This document shows, one piece after another, positions 41,932 through 50,390 of a DNA stretch of 64,000 nt (position 1 is the first letter of the stretch; each line of letters starts with the position of its first letter). The DNA comes from Streptomyces sp. TBY4 (GTDB lineage Bacteria > Actinomycetota > Actinomycetes > Streptomycetales > Streptomycetaceae), in NCBI RefSeq assembly GCF_024213195.1, contig NZ_JANAVF010000008.1:277947-341946 (forward strand). Direction: 5' to 3'. Under the pieces are notes generated by a model. The model saw nothing but the letters and a program-made list of their open reading frames with translations. It did not search any database and was not told where the DNA came from. Both the position numbers and the translations under genes were made by a program.

Positions 41932-42600
41932 GTGCGCGATACGGCCCGAGCCCGGGTACCGGAACAGCAGGACCGCGAAGACCGCAAGGTGGTGCGCCAT
42001 TCCGTGCGCGGGCAGATTCTCGACGCCCTGCGCGCGGCGCTGCTCGCGGGGGAGCTGGAGCCGGGGGAGATCTACTCGGGGCCGGTGCTGGGGGAGCGGT
42101 TCGGGGTCTCCGCGACGCCCGTGCGCGAGGCGATGCAGCAGCTGGCGCTGGAGGGGGTCGTCGAATGCCTCCCCAACCGGGGGTTCCGGGTCCTGACCCG
42201 GACCCCGGGGGAGCTGGCGGAGCTGGCCGAGGTCAGGGCGCTGCTCGAAGTCCCGGTGATGCTGCGGCTGGCTCGTACGGTGCCGGCTGCGGCCTGGGCC
42301 GTGGTGGGGCCGGCGGCGGCGGGGACGGTGGAGGCGGCGGCCGCGGGTGATGTGGCGGGGTATGCCGATGCGGACCGGGCCTTTCACCGTGCGGTGCTTG
42401 CGCTGGCGGGCAACGGGCAGCTGCTGCTGGTGGCGGAGGACCTCCACCGGCGGTCGCAGTGGCCCCTGCCGGGGCCGCGGCGGGTTCGGCGGGCGGAGCT
42501 CGTTGCGGATGCGGCGGAGCATGTGGCTGTGCTGGCGGCCCTCTCGGCGGGTGACCTCCCGGCGGCGGAGTCCCTGATCCGCACCCACTTCACACCCTGA
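41932..42600 (+). CDS. GntR family transcriptional regulator (FadR-type)
   Basis: A 222-aa regulator. The N-terminal winged helix is typical (VRGQILDALRAALLAGELEPG, then VLGERFGVSATPVREAMQQLALEGVVE); the C-terminal part is a helical FCD ligand domain (RALLEVPVMLRLART ... DADRAFHRAVLALAGN, with the metal-binding Asp/His pattern). GTG 41932 has GGAGG five bases upstream. It is divergent from the FhuF-like gene; the target is unknown. Confidence 0.9.
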   Translation: MRDTARARVPEQQDREDRKVVRHSVRGQILDALRAALLAGELEPGEIYSGPVLGERFGVSATPVREAMQQLALEGVVECLPNRGFRVLTRTPGELAELAEVRALLEVPVMLRLARTVPAAAWAVVGPAAAGTVEAAAAGDVAGYADADRAFHRAVLALAGNGQLLLVAEDLHRRSQWPLPGPRRVRRAELVADAAEHVAVLAALSAGDLPAAESLIRTHFTP

Positions 42601-42635
42601 CGCGCGGCACCGTTGCCGGGGGCGCCGCCCCCGGA

Positions 42636-42668
42636 CCCCTGCGCCTCAAACGCCGGCGGGGCTGGGTT
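42636..42668. repeat. Left-arm copy of the dispersed repeat
   Basis: Contains GCGCCTCAAACGCCGGCGGG and GCTGGG, the same as the left arm at 8899-8930. Confidence 0.75.
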
Positions 42669-42716
42669 GTGGTCGGGGTCCGGTTGTACGGGGGCTGGCT
42701 GCGGTGGGGCGGTGCC

Positions 42717-42850
42717 GGGGGCGGGGCGGGGTGTTGGCCGGGACTGCATGATTTAGGCGCCCTACGTACAACTCCGACAGGGCGGCGGCTTCCCTCTAGC
42801 GCCACAAATCACGCTTTACGTCCCGGCCAACACCCCACCCCGCCCCCGTC
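42717..42850. repeat. 134-bp near-palindromic structure
   Basis: The left arm 42717-42761 and the right arm about 42799-42850 are reverse complements over most of their length: GTGTTGGCCGGGAC pairs perfectly with GTCCCGGCCAACAC, TGATTT-GGCGC with GCGCC-AAATCA, and the outer G-runs with C-runs. The ~37-base loop (42762-42798) has its own AGGG/CCCT pairing. Transcribed from either strand it would form one long hairpin. It does not resemble a known RNA family to me. Confidence 0.7.
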
Positions 42851-42906
42851 CCCGCCCCGGCCGCCTGCGTCCCCCCGTGCCCGGCCCCGGGCTGGGGTTG
42901 GTCTTT

Positions 42907-43060
42907 TCAGCCGTCCGGCGTTTGAGGACCGGGGTCTGGGGCGGAGCCCCAGGGGGTCCGGGCGGAGCCCGGGACCCCGGTTTCAGCCCGTCCGGCGTTT
43001 GAGGACCGGGGTCCGGGCAGCGCCCGGGGAACGGTGGAAGGGTGGGTAGGGGACCCAGCC
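42907..43060. repeat. Two right-arm copies of the dispersed repeat
   Basis: CCGTCCGGCGTTTGAGGACC occurs at about 42911-42930 and again at 42988-43007, each followed by GGGGTC(T/C)GGG. The second copy continues into GGGGAACGGTGGAAGGGTGG like the element at 8949-9016. Confidence 0.8.
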
Positions 43061-43190
43061 CCGCAGGGCCGGGCCCGGCCGCAGCTGCCCGGCGGGCCCT
43101 GTGCCGGGACGGCGGTGGTGGTAGCCCTGCCAGGTGGCGGCGGGGTGCAGCCCGGGGGCCCGCCCGGGGCTGAGTGGTGTGCGCGGTGCG

Positions 43191-43970
43191 TCAGGAAGGG
43201 GCGGCCGCCGGGCGGAGTTGGTCGGCCAGCCAGGTGGGGATGCCGCCCAGGAGGTGGAAGAGGCGGCGGGCCTCCGCGCGGAGGCGGGCGGCCTCCGGTT
43301 CCGGTTCGGCTTCGGCCAGGGCCGCCAGGGCCGGGGCCGTGCCGATCAGGAAGCCGAGGTCCTCCCGGATGCGGAGGGATTCCGCGAAGCCCTTGCGGGC
43401 CTCGGCGACCTCGCCGTCCCGGAGGGCCAGCGCCGCCAGGTGCCGCCAGGTGAAGGAGAGCAGGAGGGTGTCCCCGTGGGCGAGGGCGCCCGCGTGGGCT
43501 CGCCGGTAGGCAGGGAGGGCCGAGGACGGGGCGTCCGCCAGGTGTTCCGCGACCAGGCCCCGGCGGAAGTCGAGGAGGGGCCTGGTGCGGGAGCCGGGGG
43601 ACAGGAGGGCGGCCGCGCGGCCGAGCGCGGAGCGGGCCTCGTCGGCGCGGTCGCGTACGCCCAGTACGGTCGCCGCGTACGCCAGGTGGCCCCGCTCGCA
43701 CGCGGCCGCGCCCCGGTCGTCGTCGTCCTGGGAGACGGCTTCGGCCACCCGCAGGGCGTCTTCCGCCTCGGCCCAGCCCTGCCCGGTGAACAGGCAGCGT
43801 TCGACCAGGAGCCCGGTCCGCTGGACGGCGGCTCCGGCATCGTGCAGGTGCGGCGTCAGCAGGGCCGCCGCGTCGGTCCAACAGCCGCGCGAGCGCAGCC
43901 GCCATATCGCCCGCTGGAGGGGGTCGTCTCCCCCGGTAGTTCCGGCACCGGACATGGCGGTATCCGCCAC
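43191..43970 (-). CDS. TPR-like helical repeat protein, function unknown
   Basis: A 259-aa all-helical protein made of about six helix pairs of TPR character (for example AEAEDALRVAEAVSQ, HLAYAATVLGVRDRADEARSALG and EARKGFAESLRIREDLGF). No enzyme motif, signal peptide or membrane segment is seen. GTG 43970 has GGGGAGGG upstream; ATG 43955 is an alternative. It is likely a protein-interaction scaffold or regulator partner. It stands alone between a repeat block and the PucR gene. Confidence 0.75.
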   Translation of the reverse strand: MADTAMSGAGTTGGDDPLQRAIWRLRSRGCWTDAAALLTPHLHDAGAAVQRTGLLVERCLFTGQGWAEAEDALRVAEAVSQDDDDRGAAACERGHLAYAATVLGVRDRADEARSALGRAAALLSPGSRTRPLLDFRRGLVAEHLADAPSSALPAYRRAHAGALAHGDTLLLSFTWRHLAALALRDGEVAEARKGFAESLRIREDLGFLIGTAPALAALAEAEPEPEAARLRAEARRLFHLLGGIPTWLADQLRPAAAPS

Positions 43971-44169
43971 ATTGCCCTCCCCAAAGCAACCAAGCAGCAC
44001 GTCGTTGAGCCCTGGGGCGAAATGAGAGCACGGATCGGCGGGTTCGGCCAAGGGGTCGGGTGAACTCTTTCACAAAGTCCGGACGGATCATCAGCCGCCC
44101 CCGTCCGGCCGCGAGTCCGGCTCCACTCGGCCCCGACCGGCCCCCCGGCCGGTCAGGCGGTGGATCTTC

Positions 44170-45849
44170 TCAGCTCATCCGCAGTGCGAGGAAGAAGTCG
44201 AGCTTGTCCTCCAGCCGGGAAAGATCCCGCGCCGTCAACTGCTCGATTCGCCCGACCCGGTACCTCAGCGTGTTGACGTGGAGGTGCAGCCGCGTCGCGC
44301 AGCGGGTCCAGGAGCCGTCGCAGTCCAGGAAGGCTTCGAGCGTGGGGATGAGCTCGGCCCGATGGCGGCGGTCGTAGTCCCGCAGCGGGTCCAGCAGCCG
44401 GGCCGTGAAGGCGCGGCGGACGTCGTCCGGGACGAACGGGAGCAGCAGGACGTGCGAGGCGAGCTCGTGGTGGCCGGCCGCGCAGACCCGGCCCGGGCGG
44501 GCCGCGGCGACCCGGCGGGCGTGCCGGGCCTCCTCCAGGGCCCCGCGCAGGCCCTCGGCGGAGGACACGGCCGCGCTGACGCCCAGGGTGAGCCGGCCGT
44601 CGTCGGCGAGCCCGGCCGCCAGGGGGTCCCGTACGGCCGCGAGCAGCGTCTCGGCGTGCAGGGCGGTGTCGGGGCCCTTCTCCTCGCCGGGCTCCCCGGC
44701 GGGCGCGGGCAGCGGTACGAGGGCGATCGCCTCGTCCCCGGCGTGCGCGACGGCGATCCGGTCGGACGGTTCCGGTCCGGAGACCGAGGGGTCGACCAGG
44801 ATTTCCTCGAGGAGCGACTGGGCCACGGGGCCGCCGGCGATGTCGCCGCCGTCCCAGTCCACCCGGGCCACGACGACCTGCCAGTGCGGGGCGGTGCCCA
44901 GACCGGGCAGCAGGACCGGTGCGGCCACCCGCAGGCGGGCGGCGATCTCGGCGGGCGGGGCGCCCGTCTGGACCAGCTCCAGGACCTCCTGGGCCAGGCG
45001 GCGGCGCACGGTGCGGGCGGCGTCGCGGCGGTCCCGCTCGACGGCGATGAGCTGGGTGACGCCCTGGAGCAGGTCGAGCCGCTCGGCGGGCCAGTCGCCG
45101 GCGTCGGCCTCGACGGCCAGCAGCCAGTCGGAGAGCACGCTCTCGCGGACGTCCCGGCCCGCCGGACCTGCGGCGCCGCGCCCGTGTCCCCTGATCGGGA
45201 AGAGGGAGTAGGTAATACCCTGGAGGGAGATCCGGTGCGGTCCCCTGCGGCCCGTCCGGACCGCCGCGAGGTGCTCGCTCGCCAGTGCCGCGCAGATGCC
45301 CGGCGCCAGCGGCTCGCCCGCCCCGGCGATCTGCCGGCCGGTGGGCGAGAGCACCCAGGCCCGGAGATCGAGGTCCGTGGTGAGCAGATCGAGGACCACG
45401 TCCGGTCCGCCGCCGGCCGGACCGGAGGTCATGAGCCGCCGGTGGCGGTCCACGACCGCCGCCAGGTCTCCCGCACGCTCTCCCGACACCTGCCGCACCA
45501 CGTACTCGGTGATGGTGGCGAATGCAACGTCTTCGTTTACGGCGAACAGCGGGAGACGGTTGCGCAGACACGCCGTGACGAGGTCGTCGGGAATGTCACC
45601 CAGTTCCGCCTCGCCCGCCGCGAGCCCGGCCACGCCGGCGCTCGCGAGGATTCGTACGAACGGCTCGGAGTCGGCCGAATTTCGTCTCCATGCCAGGCCA
45701 GTGAGGACCAGTTCCCCTCCGGATAGGTATCGGCTGGGATCCCTCAGGTCGGTCGTCATGACCCCGCGGACCGTCCGGTCGAGTTCTTCCTCGCCGCCCA
45801 GCAGCCGCAGCCCCAGCGCCTCGGTTTCCAGCAGTGCGCGCAGCCGCAT
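44170..45849 (-). CDS. pucR: PucR family regulator
   Basis: A 559-aa regulator. The N-terminal ~130 residues are the PucR domain (LRALLETEALGLRLLGGEEELDR ... FATITEYVVRQV), the middle is a GGDEF-like degenerate region, and the C-terminal ~60 residues are the PucR-type HTH (TLEAFLDCDGSWTRCATRLHLHVNTLRYRVGRIE). In Bacillus PucR controls purine catabolism. It is divergent from the xanthine dehydrogenase genes, with 254 bp between the starts, which makes it the likely regulator of that cluster. The inducer, possibly allantoin-related, is inferred from family knowledge. Confidence 0.9.
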   Translation of the reverse strand: MRLRALLETEALGLRLLGGEEELDRTVRGVMTTDLRDPSRYLSGGELVLTGLAWRRNSADSEPFVRILASAGVAGLAAGEAELGDIPDDLVTACLRNRLPLFAVNEDVAFATITEYVVRQVSGERAGDLAAVVDRHRRLMTSGPAGGGPDVVLDLLTTDLDLRAWVLSPTGRQIAGAGEPLAPGICAALASEHLAAVRTGRRGPHRISLQGITYSLFPIRGHGRGAAGPAGRDVRESVLSDWLLAVEADAGDWPAERLDLLQGVTQLIAVERDRRDAARTVRRRLAQEVLELVQTGAPPAEIAARLRVAAPVLLPGLGTAPHWQVVVARVDWDGGDIAGGPVAQSLLEEILVDPSVSGPEPSDRIAVAHAGDEAIALVPLPAPAGEPGEEKGPDTALHAETLLAAVRDPLAAGLADDGRLTLGVSAAVSSAEGLRGALEEARHARRVAAARPGRVCAAGHHELASHVLLLPFVPDDVRRAFTARLLDPLRDYDRRHRAELIPTLEAFLDCDGSWTRCATRLHLHVNTLRYRVGRIEQLTARDLSRLEDKLDFFLALRMS

Positions 45850-46028
45850 GATGTCGCCGCCGATCTGTCTCGAATGTTGCCGTTGGAAATCGGGCAGGTC
45901 GTCGCATCCTGCCTTTCATACGAATCTACAAGACGAGGGAGGTCCCCAGCCAACTCCTTCATGGTTTCGGTGACTGCACCCGAGGGACGGAGGGCCGGTG
46001 TACTGAGTCCACACCGCGTTAACAGCAC

Positions 46029-46079
46029 GTGAACGACCAGTCGAGGGCCCAACGGCCTCCTGGCTTGAAGTGAACGACC
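46029..46079. promoter_or_regulatory. GTGAACGACC direct repeats before the xdh operon
   Basis: Two identical 10-mers, GTGAACGACC, at 46029-46038 and 46070-46079, 41 bp (about four helical turns) apart, directly upstream of the first xanthine dehydrogenase gene. Their spacing suits a dimeric regulator such as PucR. The role is inferred. Confidence 0.45.
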
Positions 46080-46103
46080 CGATTAAGAAGAAGAGAGCCG
46101 CAC

Positions 46104-47000
46104 ATGGACTTCCTTCGCCCCGCCAGCTGGGAGGAGGCGCTCGCCGCTAAGGCCGAGTTCCCCACAGCTGTGCCGATTGCGGGTGGCACCGATGTGATGG
46201 TCGAGATCAACTTCGACCACCGTCGGCCGGAGTACCTCCTGGACCTGAACCGCATCGGTCTCCTGCGGGAGTGGGAGGTCGGCGAGGACGTGGTCCGGCT
46301 CGGCGCCTCCGTCCCGTACACGCAGATCATGGAGAACCTCCGCACGGAGCTTCCGGGACTCGCGCTCGCCTCGCACACGGTCGCGTCCCCGCAGATCCGT
46401 AACCGCGGCGGTGTCGGCGGCAACCTCGGTTGCGCCTCGCCGGCCGGCGACTCCCACCCCGCGCTGCTCGCGGCGGGTGCCGAGGTCGAGGTGGAGTCCG
46501 TACGCGGCTCCCGCCTGATCCCGATCGACGAGTTCTACACCGGCGTCAAGCGCAACGCGCTCGCCGCCGACGAGCTCATCAAGACCGTCCACGTCAAGAA
46601 GGCGGACGGCCCCCAGCAGTACTCCAAGGTCGGCTCCCGCAACGCGATGGTCATCGCCGTCTGCGCGTTCGGCCTGGCGCTGCACCCCGAGACCCGCACG
46701 GTCCGCACCGGCATCGGTTCGGCCGCGCCGACCCCGATCCGGGCGAAGGCCGCCGAGGAGTTCCTCAACGCCGCGCTCGAAGAGGGTGGCTTCTGGGAGT
46801 CCGGCAAGGTCATCACCCCGTCGATCGCCAAGCAGTTCGGTGACCTCGCCTCCGGCGCGGCCAACCCGATCGACGACGTCCGCGGCACGGCGAAGTACCG
46901 CCGCCACGCGGTCGGCATCATGGCTCGCCGCCAGCTCGTCTGGACGTGGGAGCAGTACCGCGGTTCGAACAACGGCCGCTCGCTTGAAGGGGCTGCGTAA
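46104..47000 (+). CDS. Xanthine dehydrogenase FAD-binding subunit
   Basis: A 298-aa FAD subunit of the three-subunit xanthine dehydrogenase. The FAD loops IAGGTDVMVE and the NRGGVGGNLGCASPAGDS region are intact, followed by the CO-dehydrogenase flavoprotein C-terminal domain (QYSKVGSRNAMVIAVCAFGLAL). It takes electrons from the iron-sulfur subunit and reduces NAD+. A purine-rich AGAAGAAGAGAG stretch precedes the ATG. The three subunit genes are spaced by 2 bp each, so they are translated together. An excess of synonymous C-ending codons suggests high expression. Confidence 0.93.
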   Translation: MDFLRPASWEEALAAKAEFPTAVPIAGGTDVMVEINFDHRRPEYLLDLNRIGLLREWEVGEDVVRLGASVPYTQIMENLRTELPGLALASHTVASPQIRNRGGVGGNLGCASPAGDSHPALLAAGAEVEVESVRGSRLIPIDEFYTGVKRNALAADELIKTVHVKKADGPQQYSKVGSRNAMVIAVCAFGLALHPETRTVRTGIGSAAPTPIRAKAAEEFLNAALEEGGFWESGKVITPSIAKQFGDLASGAANPIDDVRGTAKYRRHAVGIMARRQLVWTWEQYRGSNNGRSLEGAA

Positions 47001-47002
47001 TC

Positions 47003-47611
47003 ATGCGCGTCAATTTCACTGTCAACGGCCGTCAGCAGGAAGCCGACGACGTCTGGGAGGGCGAGTCCCTTCTCTACGTCCTGCGCGAGCGCCTGGGCCT
47101 GCCCGGTTCGAAGAACGCCTGTGAGCAGGGCGAGTGCGGTTCCTGCACCGTCCGTCTCGACGGCGTGCCGGTCTGTTCCTGCCTGGTCGCGGCCGGTCAG
47201 GTCGAGGGTCGCGACGTCGTGACCGTCGAGGGCCTGGCGGAGTTCGCCAAGCAGCGCGACGAGCACGGTCACGGCGGTGCCTGCGGCACCGGCGGCGGCT
47301 GCGGCAGCAAGGGCGGCGTCACCCTGGACGCGGCCAAGCAGTGGCAGGCCAAGCCGGGCGACTCGCAGACCGGCGAGGGCGTCGAGCTCTCCACCATCCA
47401 GCAGGCGTTCATCGACGCCGGCGCCGTCCAGTGCGGTTTCTGCACCCCGGGCCTCCTGGTCCAGGCCGACGCGCTGCTGGAGGAGAACTCCTCCCCGTCC
47501 GACCAGGACATCCGCGAGGCCCTGTCCGGCAACCTCTGCCGCTGCACGGGCTACGAGAAGATCCTCGACGCGGTCCGCCTGGCGGCCGCCCGTCAGTCTG
47601 AGGCGGTCTGA
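47003..47611 (+). CDS. Xanthine dehydrogenase [2Fe-2S] subunit with Cys/Gly-rich insert
   Basis: A 202-aa subunit with two [2Fe-2S] clusters: the plant-ferredoxin type (C40, C45, C48, C60) and the alpha-helical type (C144, C147, C179, C181). Homologous subunits are about 160 aa; the extra ~40 residues (84-127) form a His/Gly/Cys-rich loop with GHGGACGTGGGCGSKGG between the domains, adding C94 and C100. It passes electrons from the molybdenum centre to FAD. Confidence 0.92.
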   Translation: MRVNFTVNGRQQEADDVWEGESLLYVLRERLGLPGSKNACEQGECGSCTVRLDGVPVCSCLVAAGQVEGRDVVTVEGLAEFAKQRDEHGHGGACGTGGGCGSKGGVTLDAAKQWQAKPGDSQTGEGVELSTIQQAFIDAGAVQCGFCTPGLLVQADALLEENSSPSDQDIREALSGNLCRCTGYEKILDAVRLAAARQSEAV

Positions 47612-47613
47612 CC

Positions 47614-50022
47614 ATGGCCCAGAACAACACGCGTACGGTCCCGGCGGGTACGCCGACCAACGTCACGCAGAACCACCAGAAGGGCGGGATCGGCGAATCG
47701 ATTCTGCGCCCGGACGGCACCCTCAAGGTGACCGGTGAGTTCGCGTACTCCTCGGACATGTGGCACGAGGACATGCTGTGGGGCCAGACGCTCCGCAGCA
47801 CCGTGGCCCACGCCGAGATCGTCTCGATCGACATCTCCGAGGCCCTGGCGATGCCGGGTGTCTACTCGGTCCTGACGTACGACGACCTGCCGGCCGAGAT
47901 GAAGAACTACGGCCTCGAGATCCAGGACACCCCGGTTCTCGCCAACGGCCGGGTACGTCACCACGGTGAGCCGGTCGCCCTCGTGGCCGCCGACCACCCG
48001 GAGACCGCCCGCCGCGCGGCCGCCAAGATCAAGATCGACTACCGTGAGCTGCCGCTCGTCACGGACGAGGCCTCCGCCCTCGCCGAGGACGCGCCGCTGA
48101 TCCACGAGGGCCGCGACGACCACCACATCGGTCACGTCCCGCACCCGAACATCGTGCACCGCCAGCCGATCATCCGCGGCAACGTGGAAGAGGCCCGCAA
48201 GCGCGCCGACGTCATCGTCGAGGGCGAGTACACCTTCGGCATGCAGGACCAGGCCTTCCTCGGCCCGGAGTCCGGTCTGGCCGTACCGTCCGAGGACGGC
48301 GGTGTCGAGCTCTACGTCGCCACCCAGTGGCTGCACTCGGACCTCCAGCAGATCGCCCCGGTCCTGGGCCTGCCGCCGGAGAAGGTCCGCATGACGCTCT
48401 CGGGCGTCGGCGGCGCGTTCGGTGGCCGCGAGGACATCTCGATGCAGATCCACGCCTGCCTGCTGGCCCTGGCCACGCAGAAGCCGGTCAAGATCGTCTA
48501 CAACCGCTTCGAGTCCTTCTTCGGTCACGTGCACCGTCACCCGGCGAAGCTCTACTACGAGCACGGCGCCACCAAGGACGGCAAGCTCACGCACATGAAG
48601 TGCAAGATCGTCCTGGACGGCGGCGCGTACGCGTCCGCTTCCCCGGCGGTCGTGGGCAACGCCTCCTCGCTCTCGGTCGGTCCGTACGTCCTGGAGGACG
48701 TGGACATCGAGGCGATCGCGCTCTACACGAACAACCCGCCCTGTGGCGCGATGCGCGGCTTCGGCGCCGTCCAGGCCTGCTTCGCGTACGAGGCCCAGAT
48801 GGACAAGCTCGCGGCGAAGCTGGGCATGGACCCGGTCGAGTTCCGCCAGCTCAACGCCATGGAGCAGGGCACGATCATGCCCACCGGCCAGGTCGTGGAC
48901 GCTCCGGCGCCCGTCGCCGAGCTGCTGCGCCGGGTCAAGGCCCGCCCGCTGCCGCCGGAGCGCCAGTGGGAGTCGGCCGGCGAGGGTGCGGACGTCCGCG
49001 CGCTGCCCGGTGGCCTCTCCAACACCACCCACGGTGAAGGCGTCGTCCGCGGCGTCGGCTACGCGGTCGGCATCAAGAACGTCGGCTTCTCCGAGGGCTT
49101 CGACGACTACTCCACCGCCCGCGTGACCCTCGAGGTCATCAACGGCGAGGCCGTCGCGATGGTCCACACGGCCATGGCGGAGGTCGGTCAGGGCGGTATC
49201 ACCGTCCACACCCAGATCGCCCGTACGGAGCTGGGTGTCTCGCAGGTCACCATCCACCCGGCCGACACCCAGGTCGGCTCCGCCGGTTCCACGTCCGCCT
49301 CGCGGCAGACGTACATGACCGGTGGCGCGGTGAAGAACACCTGTGAGGCCGTCCGCGAGGCGGTCCTGGAGATCGGCCGGCGCAAGAACGGCTCGTACCA
49401 CCCCGCGTGGGCGACCGCCGAGCTGCTCCTCGAAGGCGGCAAGGTCGTCACCGATGGCGGAGAGGTCCTCGCGGACATCGCCGACATCCTCGAGGGTGAG
49501 GACGCGATCGACATCGAGCTCGAGTTCCGTCACGCCCCGACCGAGCCCTTCGACCTGGTCACCGGCCAGGGCAACGGCCACGTCCAGTACACCTTCGCCG
49601 CGCACCGCGCGGTCGTCGAGGTGGACACCGAGCTCGGCCTCGTCAAGGTCGTCGAGCTGGCGACCGCCCAGGACGTCGGCAAGGCGCTGAACATGCTCTC
49701 CGTGGTCGGCCAGATCCAGGGTGGTACCACCCAGGGCCTGGGCGTCGCGATCATGGAAGAGATCATCGTGGACCCGAAGACCGCGAAGGTGCGCAACCCC
49801 TCCTTCACGGACTACCTGATCCCCACCATCCTCGACACCCCGACCATCCCGGTCGACGTCCTGGAGCTCGCCGACCCGAAGGCCCCCTACGGCCTGCGCG
49901 GTATGGGCGAGGCCCCGACCCTCTCGTCCACCCCGGCCGTCATCGCGGCGATCCGGGCGGCGACCGGTCTGGAGATCAACAAGACGCCGATCCGTCCGGA
50001 AGCCCTCACCGGCACCCTCTAG
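47614..50022 (+). CDS. Xanthine dehydrogenase molybdenum-binding subunit
   Basis: An 802-aa molybdopterin subunit that hydroxylates hypoxanthine to xanthine and xanthine to urate. Moco-binding strands are visible (GVGGAFGGREDIS, NPPCGAMRGFGAVQACFAYE), and the catalytic glutamate is E766 in RGMGEAPTLS. The N-terminal ~30 residues are polar and not part of the fold. It is the last gene of the three-gene unit and is followed by a GNRA-loop hairpin. The XdhC gene for its cofactor lies downstream. Confidence 0.94.
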   Translation: MAQNNTRTVPAGTPTNVTQNHQKGGIGESILRPDGTLKVTGEFAYSSDMWHEDMLWGQTLRSTVAHAEIVSIDISEALAMPGVYSVLTYDDLPAEMKNYGLEIQDTPVLANGRVRHHGEPVALVAADHPETARRAAAKIKIDYRELPLVTDEASALAEDAPLIHEGRDDHHIGHVPHPNIVHRQPIIRGNVEEARKRADVIVEGEYTFGMQDQAFLGPESGLAVPSEDGGVELYVATQWLHSDLQQIAPVLGLPPEKVRMTLSGVGGAFGGREDISMQIHACLLALATQKPVKIVYNRFESFFGHVHRHPAKLYYEHGATKDGKLTHMKCKIVLDGGAYASASPAVVGNASSLSVGPYVLEDVDIEAIALYTNNPPCGAMRGFGAVQACFAYEAQMDKLAAKLGMDPVEFRQLNAMEQGTIMPTGQVVDAPAPVAELLRRVKARPLPPERQWESAGEGADVRALPGGLSNTTHGEGVVRGVGYAVGIKNVGFSEGFDDYSTARVTLEVINGEAVAMVHTAMAEVGQGGITVHTQIARTELGVSQVTIHPADTQVGSAGSTSASRQTYMTGGAVKNTCEAVREAVLEIGRRKNGSYHPAWATAELLLEGGKVVTDGGEVLADIADILEGEDAIDIELEFRHAPTEPFDLVTGQGNGHVQYTFAAHRAVVEVDTELGLVKVVELATAQDVGKALNMLSVVGQIQGGTTQGLGVAIMEEIIVDPKTAKVRNPSFTDYLIPTILDTPTIPVDVLELADPKAPYGLRGMGEAPTLSSTPAVIAAIRAATGLEINKTPIRPEALTGTL

Positions 50023-50030
50023 GACGGCGT

Positions 50031-50058
50031 GGTCCGGGGGCCGCGAGGCCCCCGGACC
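50031..50058 (+). terminator. Hairpin with GCGA loop after the xdh genes
   Basis: GGTCCGGGGGCC-GCGA-GGCCCCCGGACC is a perfect 12-bp stem closed by a GNRA tetraloop, starting eight bases after the stop. It is very stable and probably terminates the xdh message or protects its 3' end. Confidence 0.75.
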
Positions 50059-50138
50059 CCCCAGACTTCCGGGCGGTGTGACACGGGAACGTCACACTTC
50101 CAGTCGCACCGCCCGGAGCACGAAGTCCGGAGTCATCA

Positions 50139-50276
50139 GTACCGCACCGCTCGCGGTCAAGTTTTCACCGGAAGTACCCCAGCAAGACCCCCGGTCGCAC
50201 CACCTACCCCCGGTGTCACCAGAAGTACCAGCAGTACGGCAGAACCCTCGCAGTACCCGCAGTACACGCAGTGCAC
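50139..50276. promoter_or_regulatory. Cluster of AGTAC motifs before the permease gene
   Basis: AGTACC/CAGTAC motifs recur about seven times in 138 bp. The last three form a 9-bp tandem (GCAGTACCC, GCAGTACAC, GCAGTGCAC; 50250-50276). The cluster lies 115-250 bp upstream of the NCS2 permease gene and could bind a regulator cooperatively. No coding frame of quality overlaps it. Confidence 0.4.
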
Positions 50277-50390
50277 ATTTTGCGTCGCCTCGGGCCGTCA
50301 CCCCGGGTCGTGCAGCCAAACGCAGTTTCCCAAATCCCGTGTCTCCAATCTTTATGCGGGTGCCCCTTTGAACCTTGGGAGTTAGGCACC

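Larger units (their letters stand above)
42601..43190. other. Repeat-rich intergenic block
   Basis: A 590-bp gap between the GntR gene and the TPR-like gene with no supported coding frame. It contains one left-arm and two right-arm copies of the CCGGCGTTTGAGG-family repeat and, between them, a 134-bp near-palindrome (42717-42850). Both flanking genes end into it (convergent), so it also serves as the terminator region. Confidence 0.7.

Noticed and set aside
42762..42798. tRNA or rRNA fragment in the loop of the 134-bp palindrome
   Set aside because: No T-loop GGTTCGAATCC-like sequence or cloverleaf pairing could be formed.
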